In this document: piece after piece, positions 47,961 to 61,032 of the stretch
Position numbering within the stretch: the stretch's first letter is position 1
How the letters are laid out: every line of letters starts with the position of its first letter
Program-made: the position numbers and the translations under genes
From: Anadara kagoshimensis
Lineage: Eukaryota > Mollusca > Bivalvia > Arcoida > Arcidae
DNA: 64,000 nucleotides
Direction of reading: 5' to 3'
NCBI GenBank assembly: GCA_021292105.1
Contig: CM037864.1
Location: forward strand, 4,312,413-4,376,412
Notes under the pieces: generated by a model
Databases searched by the model: none
What the model saw: the letters and a program-made list of their open reading frames with translations, nothing else
What the model was told of the DNA's origin: nothing

Positions 47961-48964
47961 GTACTGCAAAACAGCTTATTTTCACGTGATTGTCGGTTTA
48001 AACCTCTACTTTTGGGGTACTGGTAAATATTTACATCTGTGCTAATCCTCTGTCCTGGTTAATGAGAGAAAAATAGATAGAAAGAAGGACAGGATGGATA
48101 GAAAGAAAGAATAAGTAATGCTATAATGTGCATTTTATGGTATATATATACACTCATTCAATCAAATCATAAAATCACACTAAAAACAAAACAAAAAAAT
48201 CGAAATTTGTGAAAAATGATTATTGTCTGAAAATTTAATATATTATGAAAGATGTAAAAATATATGACCATAAACACCAATATATCTCACACATATTACC
48301 CAAAAACTGTGACCAAAATGTCAAATAAATTTCCCGAAAGAACAAACCCAGTACATAAACAACAAATCATACACCCTTAATGCCCCGCTGTGTATTGCTC
48401 GCACAAGACACACGTACACTGAAATTACGCTAAATGAAATTTACGATGGCGGACATGTTTTGTGATATATTTACTGTCTTGGCAAACACGAGGTGTGATC
48501 GATCAAAAATTTTTACGTAATTTTTTTGCCCACCAGATGGCAGAGGTGACAAAGTTTGATCAGGACCAGACATTAACATGACAATTTTGACAGCGCTACA
48601 AATCCTTCTAATTTTCTTACGGACATTATTAGATTTTACAACGGCCAAAGTGCAAGACTCGGATGGCATCTTCTTTCATTTTCTGATGGTCCTGTGTGAC
48701 TTTCCTTTCAGACAAAGCCGTAAATTGACAAAGAACCTTAACTTTTTTTAATTCTTAATCAGTTTTAGAGTTAAATGAGTCCCCCATTAACATTACAAGT
48801 TACAGAAAATTAGGATTTCTGGTCCTGAACTACTGCCAAAGTATTACTGTCTAAATGGGGGAAAATTCAAATCTATAATCAGCGTAAACAGGGATGAGAT
48901 TTAACTACTAGTGTTTTTATTTTCGCAGGAAAAATAGATTATTTTACCGATATATTGTTTGATT

Positions 48965-49190
48965 GATTGAATAAGCTTTTTGTCACAGTCATGAATATTT
49001 CATTTATATCAAGATGTCACCAGCTATAGGTCAAGTTGACCTTTACAGTGTGATGTGCAGGGAGGGTTCTTCAGCATGCCACACATGCCATGACACTGGG
49101 CATCAGATTTTAAGGGTCTCTTCGGAAGGACCCTGTGACTTTCTTTTTAAAACACTGACTGCTTGGCAAAAGAATTAGGAACAGAATAAG
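48965..49190 (-). mobile_element. SINE (type A), minus orientation, 5' truncated
   Basis: The reversed tail (CAAGATGTCACCAGCTATAG) leads into AGGGAGGGTTCTTCAGCAT, TCTCTTCGGAAGGACCCTG and a GCTTGGCAAAAGAATTAGG segment. The tRNA-like head is missing. Confidence 0.75.
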
Positions 49191-51483
49191 TGTTTTATAT
49201 AATGTACAAACTATTAAATTGTATGTTATTAACAATTAAGTGTGTGGGGTGGGATAGGGTGGTGAGGGGGTGACAAGACTCTCACTTCCTAAAATATTTT
49301 AAAATCAATCTGTGCTTCAATGCCCAATATCCTCTTGGTCCGATCTACATGGTAAATGTCCAACTACCTATCCTTCTCTGAAAAATCTGTTTTCTTAATG
49401 ACACATTTTGATAGAAAAAGGTTACATTAAATAAACTGCGAAAACCATTAAGAATTTTTCTTACCAACCATTACTTTTATGACAAATGAATTTTTCTTTA
49501 TTCTAGCTGTCCTGTATACCGATATATATGATTTATAGGTAAAACGTAGTTTGTTTCTGAATAATATTGTTGCGGAAATAAGCGTACGGATTTACAGCTT
49601 CAATCATGTGATAATGCTACTAATGCCTTCTGTCCTTGTGAACAATATCCGAGATGTGTATGAATGTCGTTGTCGAACGTGTACATCACCTGGTCACAAT
49701 CCAATTAAACTGATTGACTCGGAATATCCTACAAACAGCATTATAATAAATACTAAGTCTTCCTTTAATGCATTTTCATGGAATAATAATTGATGTCTTA
49801 ACGTAGCTTGTCAAAAACAAAAATCGCATTTGTTACATCTCCTTCATGTCTATTTCAATATGTCGCTAATGACAACACCGTCGTATGTCGGATGATTAGA
49901 AGGTATCTGATTAAAAATAAAAGAATTCTTTTCAATGATCGAGAGAGTGGGGGAAATCTTACTAATGTAGACATGCAGGTCACAGATATGTCGCGAAATG
50001 TGCAGAGCGGGCATATGGATCAGCTGTTCGCTATATGTGCATTGCCGTCAGCTTTCCAATTTCGTTATTAATTGCAAATCCCTCGATACTGATGACATTG
50101 TAATGAATTTCTGGTTTTACATCAAAAGAAGAATATATTTGTTAATTCCGTCGGTGGATAAATTTTGAGCCCGCACTTCACAAAACAATAATTAACTCAG
50201 ATGATATTCCATTATCAAGGTCTTTGTCAAATTGGAAAAACATTTTTCTTCATATTCCTAGTTAATTAAATATTTTCTTCAGATCTTTAAATTTCTTCAG
50301 TAAATTTTCTAGGAAATGAACCGATTTTTCTACCATAAATTTTCATGCCTTTTCTCCCCGATTTCAATAGACAAACATGAAACACAAAATTTATCACTAG
50401 TACCGTAGGTAAAGGTAGAGTAGAGCAATGGTGTTTTACACCTCAGTCCAGGTTCTTTCACTTATATCAAGGCAACCTATTCTGGTAAGCAAACAATGGG
50501 GTTCACTGCTGTACCACGTGGTCAATACCTCTTAATGTTTGTGCGGAACATTTTGGAAAACCTCAATGTCACAAATTCATATATTGCATCATATTTTGCG
50601 ATTCCATGTCCATTAGAAACAAGCGTTTTGCAGACAGGTTAGAAGGTATAGCGTTATACAGCGGCCAACCCCATTGATAAGAGACAGGGACATGTCAATC
50701 CTGGTTACAGCAAAAAATATAGAAAGATGATATAACCCATTGAATATTGAGACTAGGTCAAAGATTAATTAGGCAAGACAAGCTGGCTGTAAGTTCCAAT
50801 AATCAGTAATGGTATGGGTTGTAGGGTAGATTTAGAATGGAGTGTAGTCAGATGGGTTGGGAGCATCTTTAATGGATGGGTGATCTTGATTACGGTCCAG
50901 GATTGAGTTTGGAGAATAAGAGGGTAACTAAGTGAAATCGAGACAACATGAAGTGATTCTAAGTAAAACTTGGGGACTAAGCAGTGTGTTAAGAGTGATA
51001 GAGAGTCCAGAGCTTCTATTTTGAAATGTGTATTAGACAGTTAAGGAATATGGGGTAATGGTGTGACTGTGTAGGGTTGGGGTGGTTGGAAACACCATTA
51101 TAATACCATGTTATTTTGTTTTTTCAAATGTATATAACTTGCAATAGTTTTGTTTAAACAAATTAACAATGATTGCTTGTGCAGGGGGGGGGGGGTTGAA
51201 AAAAAAAACCTATTTAATCATATTGTGCAGATTTACTTACTAAACAGATTAACAATAAAATAAATCTAAACATTTTTGGAATTCATATTAAATCTTATTT
51301 TGTGTTAAATGTAAAATATTGCATTTTAAAGTAAAAAAATCTTTATACATAAATAACCAAAGACTTAAATGGATTAGATGTGGAAATATTTACTGTCTTA
51401 TAGTTTTAAAGATAAATTTAGGATAAAATTAAAATCGATTTTTATTAAAATGCAGAAATTATAGCTAATTACTGAAATTAAAA

Positions 51484-51605
51484 CATGAAGACAGGTTCTG
51501 TTACAATCACGTTTTGATTGCATTAAAATAATTATAATTACATAAATTTAAACATTTAGACAGGTTCTGTTACAATTAATTTTTGATTGCGTTAAAATAA
51601 ATTAA
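51484..51605 (+). repeat. ~70 bp direct duplication
   Basis: AGACAGGTTCTGTTACAATC and TTTTGATTGCATTAAAATAA recur as AGACAGGTTCTGTTACAATT and TTTTGATTGCGTTAAAATAA. Confidence 0.8.
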
Positions 51606-52940
51606 GTAATTAATAAATAATGAACATCTTTTACAACTTTCAAATTCTTAATTTTGAAAATTATAAATCATTTTGGATTCAATTAAAACTGAATTTATTG
51701 GAGAAAAAATTATAAATGAAGTATAAAATCGCTTATCTGACAAATACGGAACTGAATTATCTGCTTTATTATAAAACCATAAATCTTCGAAAAATACGAG
51801 AGACGAACAAAATCATACAGACAGTTACGAGTACCGGTATTAAAACATTCAGCAGACTATGCAATGATATAAAATGTTCATCTGATGTCTGGAGACAGGA
51901 TACGAGTGGAATGAAAATTTTCATCAAAATGCACGTGAACACGGATGCATGTTACTAATGATGATTAAACAGTAGTATCGGTTCATATTGATTTTTACGA
52001 AAAACAATCATCGGAACCGAAATTAATATAGCCGTGCATGCTTGTATCTGATCATCGTCATTCAAATGCAAAATAGGAAAAAATTAAAATTTAACAAACG
52101 TCACGAAAAAGACGGTAACAGAACACGATTTCGGGAAACAGTACACGCTTTTTTTTCAAAAATAAACAAATGAATTATCGTTACAACAATGGATCCTAAG
52201 TTACTAATTCACCCAAGTCAATATTGATAGTGCTCTTATGATAATACATGATTTGATGAAAATTCTGTGTCGTCTGCTTCAATGACGGTCCTATAGGGAA
52301 AACGGGAGAAAAACTGAGACCATTACAGTCAACGTGAGTGATGTTAGAAAGGAAAGACGCTGCTTGTCTAAATATTGTTGTTTTTCTTTCAAGTACCTTG
52401 TTTATCTTGTGATTCTTATCAAAACTAAAGACAACAAATTATAAGCTTAAGATTATAAGATTAAGATTATTTGCTTGGATTTTTTTTAATTATAAACAAA
52501 TAAGAGTTTTCTGTTTTATTGTTTTTTTATTTTAAAGAAGAATATATTGATATCAATATAATTGAGAATGAATTCATTCATGGATTTATTTAATGGTATT
52601 TATGTAAAACCAGGTGTCCTGCCTTGGACCTCCCATACAGTCACCATAAGGCTGCAATCATAACACACAAACTTCAAATTCTGACACACTGCAATTGATG
52701 CAATGAAATAAAAACTAAGATGTGTCATATGATGACTTTAACAAATGAGGGAGACATTAAAACCCTTAAGATACAATAAGAATAACAACAACAACAAAAC
52801 AGTCTGGTCTCATTTGAATTCCTCCCATTCTCAGAAAACATCTTGATGAAGTTTGACTCTAAAAGAGTTACAGCCCTTGGAATACTGACAAATGTAGTTA
52901 AGGGCAATTAATAATGAATACCAACAGAAATTATTTCATG

Positions 52941-53095
52941 TACAGTCCAGCCTGCCTTAAAGGCCACCTCTATATAAGGGTCACCTGCTTTTAAAGGCCT
53001 GTACAATTTTCTCCCAATCACTTTTTATTCAGGTGATTTGAACCGGTATATAGGGGCCACTTGTCCATAAAGCCTTATAGACAGGTTTAACTGTA
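52941..53095 (+). mobile_element. CAGT element, internally deleted, next to exon 5
   Basis: It starts TACAGTCCAGCCTGCC and ends ACAGGTTTAACTGTA, with ~25 bases lost near the right end. It finishes 71 bases before the fifth exon's start, so it lies close to the splice acceptor and possibly near the branch point. Confidence 0.7.
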
Positions 53096-53166
53096 TTCTT
53101 TTTTTCAAATATGTACTTGTATTCAGAACATGAAATAAATAATTACTGTATGATTTATGTTTTCAG

Positions 53167-53339
53167 GGCGCCATTACTTCATGAATTTATCCAGGTCACT
53201 TCCGTGTGAGAAGATATACCCTGTGTTTCTGATGTACGATTCTGAAGATAAATTAAGTGCATTTGGATGGTCATTCCAAGGAAAACCCATGAATCTGGCA
53301 CCAATAAAGTGGTTCCACCTTTTCCCAAATATTTATCCA
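53167..53339 (+). CDS. Exon 5 seen of the unrecognised gene
   Basis: This exon is 173 nt, two bases plus 57 codons, ending in phase 0. The acceptor is TTTATGTTTTCAG and the donor is GTAAGT, immediately after the codon CCA. It encodes HYFMNLSRSLPCEKIYP, VFLMYDSEDKLSAFGWSF and WFHLFPNIYP. There is one potential sequon (NLS) and one cysteine. The aromatic-rich strand pattern (VFLMYD, AFGWSF, WFHLF) resembles an extracellular beta-rich fold, but I cannot name one. Intron 4 upstream is 10.4 kb and full of repeats; the intron after this exon is only 540 bases. Confidence 0.9.
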
Positions 53340-53879
53340 GTAAGTATGCAGTGCCGTTGTTATTTTTGATTTCTCATCTTTGGTTCTTCAGTTACAAGAT
53401 TCTGAAGTTAAGATGTAACGTTGTTATTCAGTATGTCGAATGGCACTAACATGTATGTACCCAAAGTCAATATCAACACTTTATGGTATATCAAGCCTTA
53501 GTACGGATTTTTTTCTTATAAACCACTTTAAACCCACACCTCCTTCTCAAATTTTTATTGTTGGTCTAATAAATGCATGTTGTTTATGCTGTTTTTAAAG
53601 GGCTAAGACAGTTATTTTACATATGGCATTCAAAATTGTTCCCACTGCCTATAAAGCAAAACAATTACTCTTTAAATCAAAAACAAACATACTACAGGTA
53701 ATCCATGTCCAAATCAAAATCCAGAAGCAAAGTAAAAACTTGAAATTGATAAACTAGTTTAAACATGTGAACTTCCTCTAGGGAAGTCAGGCAAGGTGCT
53801 CTGGAAGGGTAAGCATCTCTTCTTTAGCTAACTATACACCTACCACATGTGTCAATTTATTAATTTATTTTATTTGCAG

Positions 53880-54197
53880 TTCATATTTGACACGAAGAAG
53901 TTGCCTTCTTGTATGTTTCATCCTAAATTCAGTGTATTTGGATTACACATCTGGTTACGGGACCCACACTCGGAGTTACTAAAATGTAATAAAATTCCAC
54001 CGGAGAAGAAAACAACGCCTGCAGTACCATGGCACAAAGTGACTTATAAAAAAGAGAAAGCTTATTCACAAATTATTACTGTGAAACCTAACGTGAAACA
54101 TATAAACAATTCTAACAAACTCTGTTTTCATAATATTGTTTTAATTTTTATAATATTTATTTCACGAACTTTCCAATGGTTTAGCTGTCGACACTGA
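53880..54197 (+). CDS. Terminal exon of the unrecognised gene, with hydrophobic C-terminus
   Basis: The acceptor is TTTTATTTGCAG. The frame continues for 105 codons and stops at TGA (54195-54197). The first part reads FIFDTKKLPSCMFHPKFSVF, then GLHIWLRDPHSELLKCN, and continues into a lysine- and proline-rich linker (IPPEKKTTPAVPWHK). The last ~20 residues contain IVLIFIIFI followed by a short polar tail ending FSCRH. Such an end fits either a C-terminal membrane anchor or a GPI-addition signal; the sequence alone does not decide which. An AATAAA lies 134 bases beyond the stop codon. The combination of linker and hydrophobic tail marks this as a true C-terminus and not a read-through intron. 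Confidence 0.88.
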   Translation, partial: FIFDTKKLPSCMFHPKFSVFGLHIWLRDPHSELLKCNKIPPEKKTTPAVPWHKVTYKKEKAYSQIITVKPNVKHINNSNKLCFHNIVLIFIIFISRTFQWFSCRH

Positions 54198-54330
54198 CCT
54201 AAGGTCATTGTCAATCTAGATCATTTATCTATTATAAGAATTTATTAAAAACAAACCAAGCCACTGAGAAAATATTATTTGTAAGTTTTGACAACAAACA
54301 GTGTTATTTCTCACCTTTCATTTTATTCTA

Positions 54331-54336
54331 AATAAA
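54331..54336 (+). terminator. Candidate polyadenylation signal of the unrecognised gene
   Basis: A canonical AATAAA lies in AT-rich DNA 134 bases after the stop codon at 54197. It is the first such hexamer downstream of the terminal exon and precedes the simple-repeat block at 54446. The motif is common by chance at this base composition, so confidence rests on its position. Confidence 0.5.
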
Positions 54337-54445
54337 TATTACCAACATATGTTCTAAATTGTATTAGAGATCAAATCTACAGGTGCCCACAAAGGAGGGA
54401 TTATGCAGTATTAGCTGTTAGCCTTCTAAAGAAAATATGCACAAG

Positions 54446-54573
54446 TGAATGAATGAATGAATGAATGAATGGATGAATGAATGAATGGATGGATGGATGG
54501 ATGGATGGATGGATGCATGAATGAATGAATGAATGAATGAATGAATGAATGAATGAATGAATGAATGAATGAA
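54446..54573 (+). repeat. (GAAT)n / (GGAT)n microsatellite downstream of the unrecognised gene
   Basis: GAAT repeats flank a central GGAT block. Frames giving Ile-His-Ser-Phe repeats on the minus strand are artefacts. The same motifs occur at 2702-2806. Confidence 0.93.
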
Positions 54574-55596
54574 CATGTGGTGACATATTGATATGAGTAC
54601 TTCAATTATGAACATAACTGAACTGCATAGTATCAAATAAGAAATTCATGATAACGAAATATAAAACTTAAAAACATGAAAATAATCAACAATTTTTTTG
54701 AAATTTTTTCAAATTACAAAACGTTTGAAAGTTTTTTGTAAGAATTGGATAATCTCAACAAAAATAAATAAATAATGTATTATTATGAAATATACAACTA
54801 CTATTTTGTCGGTGGCTTGATTCCAAATGTCTTTCTTACAAATAAATTACTTTTAGCTTACAAGTTTTAAACCATGTTTTTATTGACAAATAACTTGAGA
54901 TGTTAACATGTTGTTTTTGTTTTAAAATTTAATTAACACATATTTGCAAAATATAAATAAAGAAATTATAAAAAAAATCACAAAACCTTACAAGATTGCC
55001 TTGTAGTATGTCACAATTATATGTAGTAAAATCTTTATTTCTATGTATATATAGTTTTGATTTTTTTTTTCAAATATTTTTATCATTTTATCAGATTTTG
55101 ACAAAAAATCAGTTCATTTAGAAGTACCTAATTAATTATGACATATAGATGTATTTTTGTTTTTGTTTTATTTGTTGATCACAATAAAAAAAATGTACTT
55201 AATAATAATATTACATGTTAAAATTATCAAATAAATCAATTTAGAATCACACAATTATTTATAATCAGAATTCAATAGTGCTAATCAAAATACCGGTATA
55301 TCTATCTATCTCCCTCTCTCTTTACCAGGTTTCTACAATTTTAAAATTATTCCTAGCCAAATTTCCAAAATTTGTTAAAATATACAATAGTCCTTTTTAA
55401 AGTATTTTTCAAAAAATTTGCTAAAAAGGATTTTGGCTACCAAGAATGGAAACATAAATGTACAAACAAGGTTATAATCAGTCTTAAAAATACACAACAT
55501 AAAATTCTTGTTTCACATGTAACAAGAGGGAGAAAACATCAGAAAAATGTACTGCCTCAGTGAGTGTCACAGCTGAGAATCAAACCTTGCTCTATC

Positions 55597-55675
55597 AGGT
55601 GATAAGGAACCCCTCAATTATGAGGTGATAAGCGACTCCTCAACTACGAGGTGATAAGTAACCCCTCAACAACAA
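55597..55675 (+). repeat. 26 bp tandem repeat, 3 copies
   Basis: AGGTGATAAGGAACCCCTCA begins at 55597, with diverged copies at 55623 and 55649. Confidence 0.85.
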
Positions 55676-56454
55676 GGCTGAAGAAATTTGGACCAGAAAG
55701 TCAACTTAGCATCAACTCTGAATACAAGTTTGTGCATCATATTAAAATGACTAAGTAAAAACAATGGCAAATGCACTACAGAAATACACTGATCGATGCA
55801 AATGAGCCACATTCGAAACCGACACATTCTGAGAATAATAAGCAATCAGTTTTTTTATCAATATTGTTTTAATCACCTTATTTTTATGACATGTTAGATA
55901 AATTATTAATGTATACTAGTAATACCAGTTAATTAGTTAATGACTTTTGTTGAGAGTGGTCAGTTTTAATGGCTACATTTTTCACATATAAAGGGAAACA
56001 ACTCTTATTTTACTAACCTTTTCTTTTTTCATAGTAAAATTAGCAGAAAATGCACGAATGAATGAAATGTTCCTTAAAAGTTGGTGCTATTTTTTCCCCT
56101 TTTTTACAATTTAACCCATTCACTAGAATTGCATATATATGTATATGTATGTAAATTAGCCAGGGTTAGAATCAAATAGACAGATCTTCTAAATATACAC
56201 TAAATATTCAATTTATGGTTTATCTCATGCAAAGAATTCCATTTTAACTAAAATGTCATACCTGTATTTATCATTAAGATGTACTTGAAAAAATGGATGC
56301 TGAAGGGAGGTCCAGAAAGTTATTATATTAATATTCAGTATAATGTATTTAAACCTAGATATTGTGACTTCAAAAGAAGTCATTTTCGAATTGATTTGCA
56401 AAAAATACTACAAAATTACAAAACATTCATTAATTGTCTATAGACAAGTACATG

Positions 56455-56641
56455 CAGTGCAACCTGTCCTAACTGGACATTTGATGGAATTGTCATAGTA
56501 ACTACGGTTACCAGACTGACGAAAGACTGCAATATAACCAGGATTTACTATGGTGATAAGCCAGATGGCAAAGTTATCCAGGGGCACGGTAACAAGTGTA
56601 TTCTGTATTATACACTGGTTTCTGTTTCGAAGGTTGCACTG
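56455..56641. mobile_element. 187 bp MITE-like element with 11 bp TIRs
   Basis: It starts CAGTGCAACCTGTCC and ends GAAGGTTGCACTG; the 11 terminal bases are exact inverted repeats. It is GC-richer than its surroundings. It differs from the CAGT element inside, although both begin CAGT..AACCTG. Confidence 0.65.
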
Positions 56642-59230
56642 TATAATAAAAAAATTCTCAAATAAAAGTACTAAACACTCATTTTAATATCCATCAATAT
56701 TCTATAAACATGTTTGTGTAGAGTTAGTAGATTTCTAGGAAATATGAGTATTAATTATACCTCTTCATTAGGAAATCATTAATTTGCGACGTCACTTTAG
56801 GGTAGAAATAGGATTTGTGTTTTTGTAAGACTATTCCTTAAGTGCCCACCACATTTTACATGTAATGCTCACTTTTTATGTCACATGATTGTCATATGAA
56901 TGTCACATGATTGTCTATGCATGTCATCATCAATGGCCGTACAATTCTTAACATGCACTCCAGTAAAACAAATGTTACCGGTATTGCATTTTTAGCTTTT
57001 TCGACAAAAATTACAAAATAAAAACTTTTTTCCAGAGAAGTTTAATTTATGTCAGATTTGAATCTGGGATTAGCAAAAATTTGGAAGTCCATCAAAAGTG
57101 TAGATTTAAAACAAAAACAAAAGTTCCTGTTTTTATTCCAGAGATATCTTTGTTTCACACTTCACCTCATTATTACAAGTTTAAGGTAAATTCAAAATTG
57201 TAACCATTGATTTTAATACAAACTCAAATTTCATTTTACTTGAATTTTGGAAGAAAGTTTTTCGAGGATAATTATTGAAAGCAAAAGTTTCAGGACCAAA
57301 TAATGAAGTCCAGTTTTTGGATATCTATGTTAATTTGAAAAAAAAAAATTCTACTGAGAGATTAGAGTACATAAAACCCAATAAATTTGATGCCATAAGA
57401 ATTATACAGCCATTGAAACCTGTGTATTTACAAAACAGAATATCATTCATCATTCAGTGTATATATATCAACATATTAAGTAGACAATTTGACAGTATGA
57501 AATAGAAACAGTTGATGAGATACTACCATGATATGAAATATTTGTCATGACACTGCAACTTGAATAACAAGAGATTTCACAAAATTAAAGCTCGTCTTAA
57601 TTGCAAGTAAAAAAAAAAACCAAAACGTTCATAATTTAATGCAAAGTAACGAATGTCTCCAGGAGGTGCAGTTGATTGTTTTTGCAATTTGGATTTGTTA
57701 AAAAAAATTTTTTAAAGAAATTTTCATCTCAAAAAGTCACTACACGTAATTGGTCAAGATGTCATTTTTTCTTTAGAAATATTACTAGTAATCACGAAAG
57801 CATATCAATTTGTAAGTTGTACATTAAGAGTTTTACAAGACAATGAAACTGGTCGATCTAATAAACCTCCACTTGCAGGCTGTTGATTTTGTACCATGTA
57901 CAGTTTTACAAGATATATCAACTAGATTTTATTTCAAGTTGTACCATGACAAATATTTCTCATTTTAATGACCATGAAAATTTAATATATCCATACATTG
58001 CTGCAACCATAATCAAATATTATGATATTAATAACATTGTATTATATCATTAAAATCAACATTGTTTAATAAATAAAGTTTGCTGTTTACTTATATTCTG
58101 ACAATCTGAAATATTTATTGAGTTATCTCCCTTTACTCACGGATCAAAAAGTGAATTCGTACATATTTAAACTCATAATACTGTATAAATTTACTGCTTT
58201 GGAAAGAATATACATTCCAAACTCGTTATTTTTAGCTTATCATACCATTATCAAGTAAATTATTTAGCACTGAGCTATTAAGTACCAAACCAGAGCACCA
58301 CTGTCCCAGGTCTCAAAACCCTGTGGTGGGTATAACTTACAGAAGTTTACAGCATCAAAGTAGGTAAAGAGCTACTCTACTTATGACCACTAGCTAACTT
58401 GATCCCAAGCCTACTGACCATACATTTAAGGATTTATAATTTTGACTTAAAACAAAGTCATAACTATTTTCTTAATTCTGACCTTGTAGCATTGTTTAAT
58501 GGCATTAACAAGTAATTTGTCAGCAATTTGCTTTTTGACCAAGTTTCTCATACTTGAAAAGTCGCCTCTGTCCATTTTATCAAACATGAGCATGATCAAG
58601 CTTCTTTAAAAGAAGGAGGATTTGTATTAACTTGACTTGAATTCCGATTTTCTTTTATACAATATTTCATTATATAAATACCACATCCCCAAACCTGCCC
58701 ATCATAATTCACAAAGTGTTTGGTAAAAGGACACAAGCTATCAAGAGATATTGCCATGCTCTTTCCCCCCTCCGCCCCATCATTTTTAAGGCTCTTTCCT
58801 CAGCCCATCAAATCACTTTCCCCGCCCCCATCAATTTTTTAAGAATGACATGTTTCCATTGTTTATATCATCAGAATTTATAATGTGTTGAGAGTTTACG
58901 ACTGTGTGATAGTAAGAAATATGGTTTTATTTGTTGATATGTGGTATATTTTAATATATAAAACTCCTAAAAATGCTGATACAGAAAATATTTACTTTTT
59001 TCATACACCAATGTACCTAATACATGCTTTTTTAATATTCAGAGCACTCAAAGTTCTGAAACTGGCTTGTTACTTCTTTTGTACCTTCTTACTCTGGTTT
59101 TACAAGGGAACCCCATTCTTTGTAGAATGTGTACTGTGACAGTGTTTTAGAGGTCAAAAAATATATCCATATCTTAACTGTAGAAAATACATGATGTATC
59201 CTGAAGAAAGTGGTTTTTTCTTGTTTGTTT

Positions 59231-59261
<31 letters not shown>

Positions 59262-59706
59262 GGCAATTTGAGCGGTGCAGTAGCTGACATCACCAGTTTA
59301 AGCAACAAGGAATTTAAAAATATTTATGATTTTCTTAACTAAATTCATAAATGATTTTAATTTAATTTACCCCAAGTGAAAAAATGGTATGAAACAGGTT
59401 AAAAAATAAATCAGTTATGACTTTGGAGATAACATCTATCAGATGTGCATTACAAGGCCCATTAAGCTCTCTTATTTCAACATCTACTACAAGTTTTATT
59501 TTTTTTATTATTTATTAAATTATTGGTTTTTTTGTATCAGCATTTTTACTAAGTAACCATGGAAACTATATGATATATGTATCAGTATTTTGAAGGTTGA
59601 ATCTTGCTATAATGACTTATAATTGTTATCATTGTGATTGTACAAATGTGCATGATGTTGTCAACTATGAACAAATAAATTACATTTTTATATCAACAAC
59701 AAGGTG

Positions 59707-59805
59707 TTCAGGTCTCCCTTTTTAACACTTATCTCCTCTTTTCAGCATTTACCTACCTTTTCCAGCATTTGTCTCCCTTTTTCAACAATTATCTCCCTTG
59801 CAGTT
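59707..59805 (+). repeat. ~27 bp pyrimidine-rich tandem repeat, ~4 copies
   Basis: Units resemble TCTCCCTTTTTCAGCATTTA. The array is pyrimidine-rich on the plus strand. Confidence 0.7.
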
Positions 59806-60435
59806 TAGTATTTTGTTTGACACAAAATCTAGCTTGACATATCAATCAGATTTCATTTATCTAATAATGTACCATTCAGTATACATGTTCATTTACCAGT
59901 ATAAGAATACTCAACACAAAAAAGGTTGGTTGCCATGGTAACCAAAGTTTTTATGCAAACCAATAACTACACATTTTGTTTTATTAGGGAAATTAATGGC
60001 CGATGAAGTGTCCAGAATTCATATAAGACCCATTGCAAATGCAAAAGTTCAAATCCCTCACATGCATGGCCATCTTTTCTTAAATAGTCAACTTTGGAAG
60101 TATTTTAGATAAAAAGTTGTAGTAGAATAAAATGTCCTTGTTAGAATTTAGTGTCATCAAGAACCACAGAGAACAGAACAAAACCAAACATTTCAAGTAA
60201 AATGTAGGATGTTCATTCAATCTCACAGGAGACTACCAGCGATATAATCCATCCTGATTTGAAATTGAATTTGATGACATACCATACTTCTTAACATACA
60301 AGTTCATGTTGAAGAAAACTTTAGCCATGACCAGTTTAAAAATGCCTAAAAATTAAAAACCGGCAAAAAAATTAAACATGATATGATCACAGGCTCGGAT
60401 CAAGATGTGAAAAATAAAACGTGCTGATGACTTAC

Positions 60436-60527
60436 CTTCCTCCGAGTAAGACTGTTGTACAACTTTAATTTCACTTCTTTTGTACCTTTAGGTGGAGTCC
60501 ACTCAGGCTGTGTCTTCTTAGATTTAC
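60436..60527 (-). CDS. CARS1: Cysteinyl-tRNA synthetase, second coding exon (partial gene)
   Basis: Read on the minus strand, a 92 nt exon follows the acceptor TTATTACACACAG and precedes the donor GTAAGTC. It encodes 30 residues after two bases of a split codon, including QPEWTPPKGT and LYNSLTRRK. This matches the conserved start of the catalytic region in animal cytosolic cysteinyl-tRNA synthetases, where a W-[ST]-P-P-x-G-T segment leads into LYNSLTR just before the CGPTVYD active-site block. The enzyme charges tRNA-Cys with cysteine in the cytosol. The active-site block, the nucleotide-binding HIGH-like motif, the zinc ligands and KMSKS are not in this exon, and I did not find them at lower coordinates where the next exons should be. 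The identification rests on a short but distinctive peptide and on matching exon boundaries. Confidence 0.82.
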
Positions 60528-61032
60528 CTGTGTGTAATAAATAAATACTTGCAGGTGCATGTTTGTAGAACAATTAAAAAGCCAGAAATTTCCATTTGAC
60601 CAAGGTTGAACACCCCAAAGTTTTTTGTCTATGTACAAGTGGTGTAAAACTGACTGGTAGTCCATAAAGTCCATTTTATCAAATCAGAAAATTCCATTTG
60701 GTCTTACACCACAACCTTTTGTTATATGGACCAGAGATGTGAAACCAACTGGTTGTCCTGAACTGGAGTTTTCAGGGCCCATTTTATCAGAAATTTTTAT
60801 TTTTCAAAGCTTCAACACCATATTTTTCAGTTTATGGCCTAATGGCATAAATCCAAGACCAAAAATGGATTTTTTTCCAAGTCCCTTTTATTATACCTTT
60901 ATACCGAATACATATGAATCAAAAGAATATCATACAAAATTGTTTAAAATGTGCAATGAAGTACTTAATACTGATCACCTGAATGAGGTTTTACGTTCCA
61001 TTCAAGAATACATATATTTAACTTATAACTAG

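Larger units (their letters stand above)
42738..53166 (+). other. Intron (10.4 kb) of the unrecognised gene
   Basis: It holds SINE remnants, microsatellites and the 46.5 kb array. The longest non-repeat frame is on the minus strand (44882-45286, 134 codons), Phe/Leu-rich and with no known motif. Frames at 49551-49793 and 49808-50071 are likewise unsupported. Confidence 0.7.
54198..60435. other. Region between the two genes; no exon recognised
   Basis: AT-rich DNA with simple repeats and a MITE at 56455. If the synthetase gene is intact, this is part of its second intron. A minus-strand frame near 58450-58610 (containing FDKMDRGDFSSMRN) is open but unassigned. Confidence 0.5.

Noticed and set aside
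53847..53879. In-frame extension upstream of the terminal exon
   Set aside because: The open frame continues leftwards into the pyrimidine tract and AG of the acceptor, so it is intron.
58450..58615. Minus-strand frame with FDKMDRGDFSSMRN considered as a further synthetase exon
   Set aside because: It does not match any conserved cysteinyl-tRNA synthetase segment, and the acceptor is weak. About 50 open codons are expected by chance here.
60739..61032. 97-codon plus-strand frame between the synthetase exons
   Set aside because: It lies within the synthetase intron on the opposite strand, ends at an SINE border, and its start resembles neighbouring sequence (60630-60690). No splice sites or domain support it.
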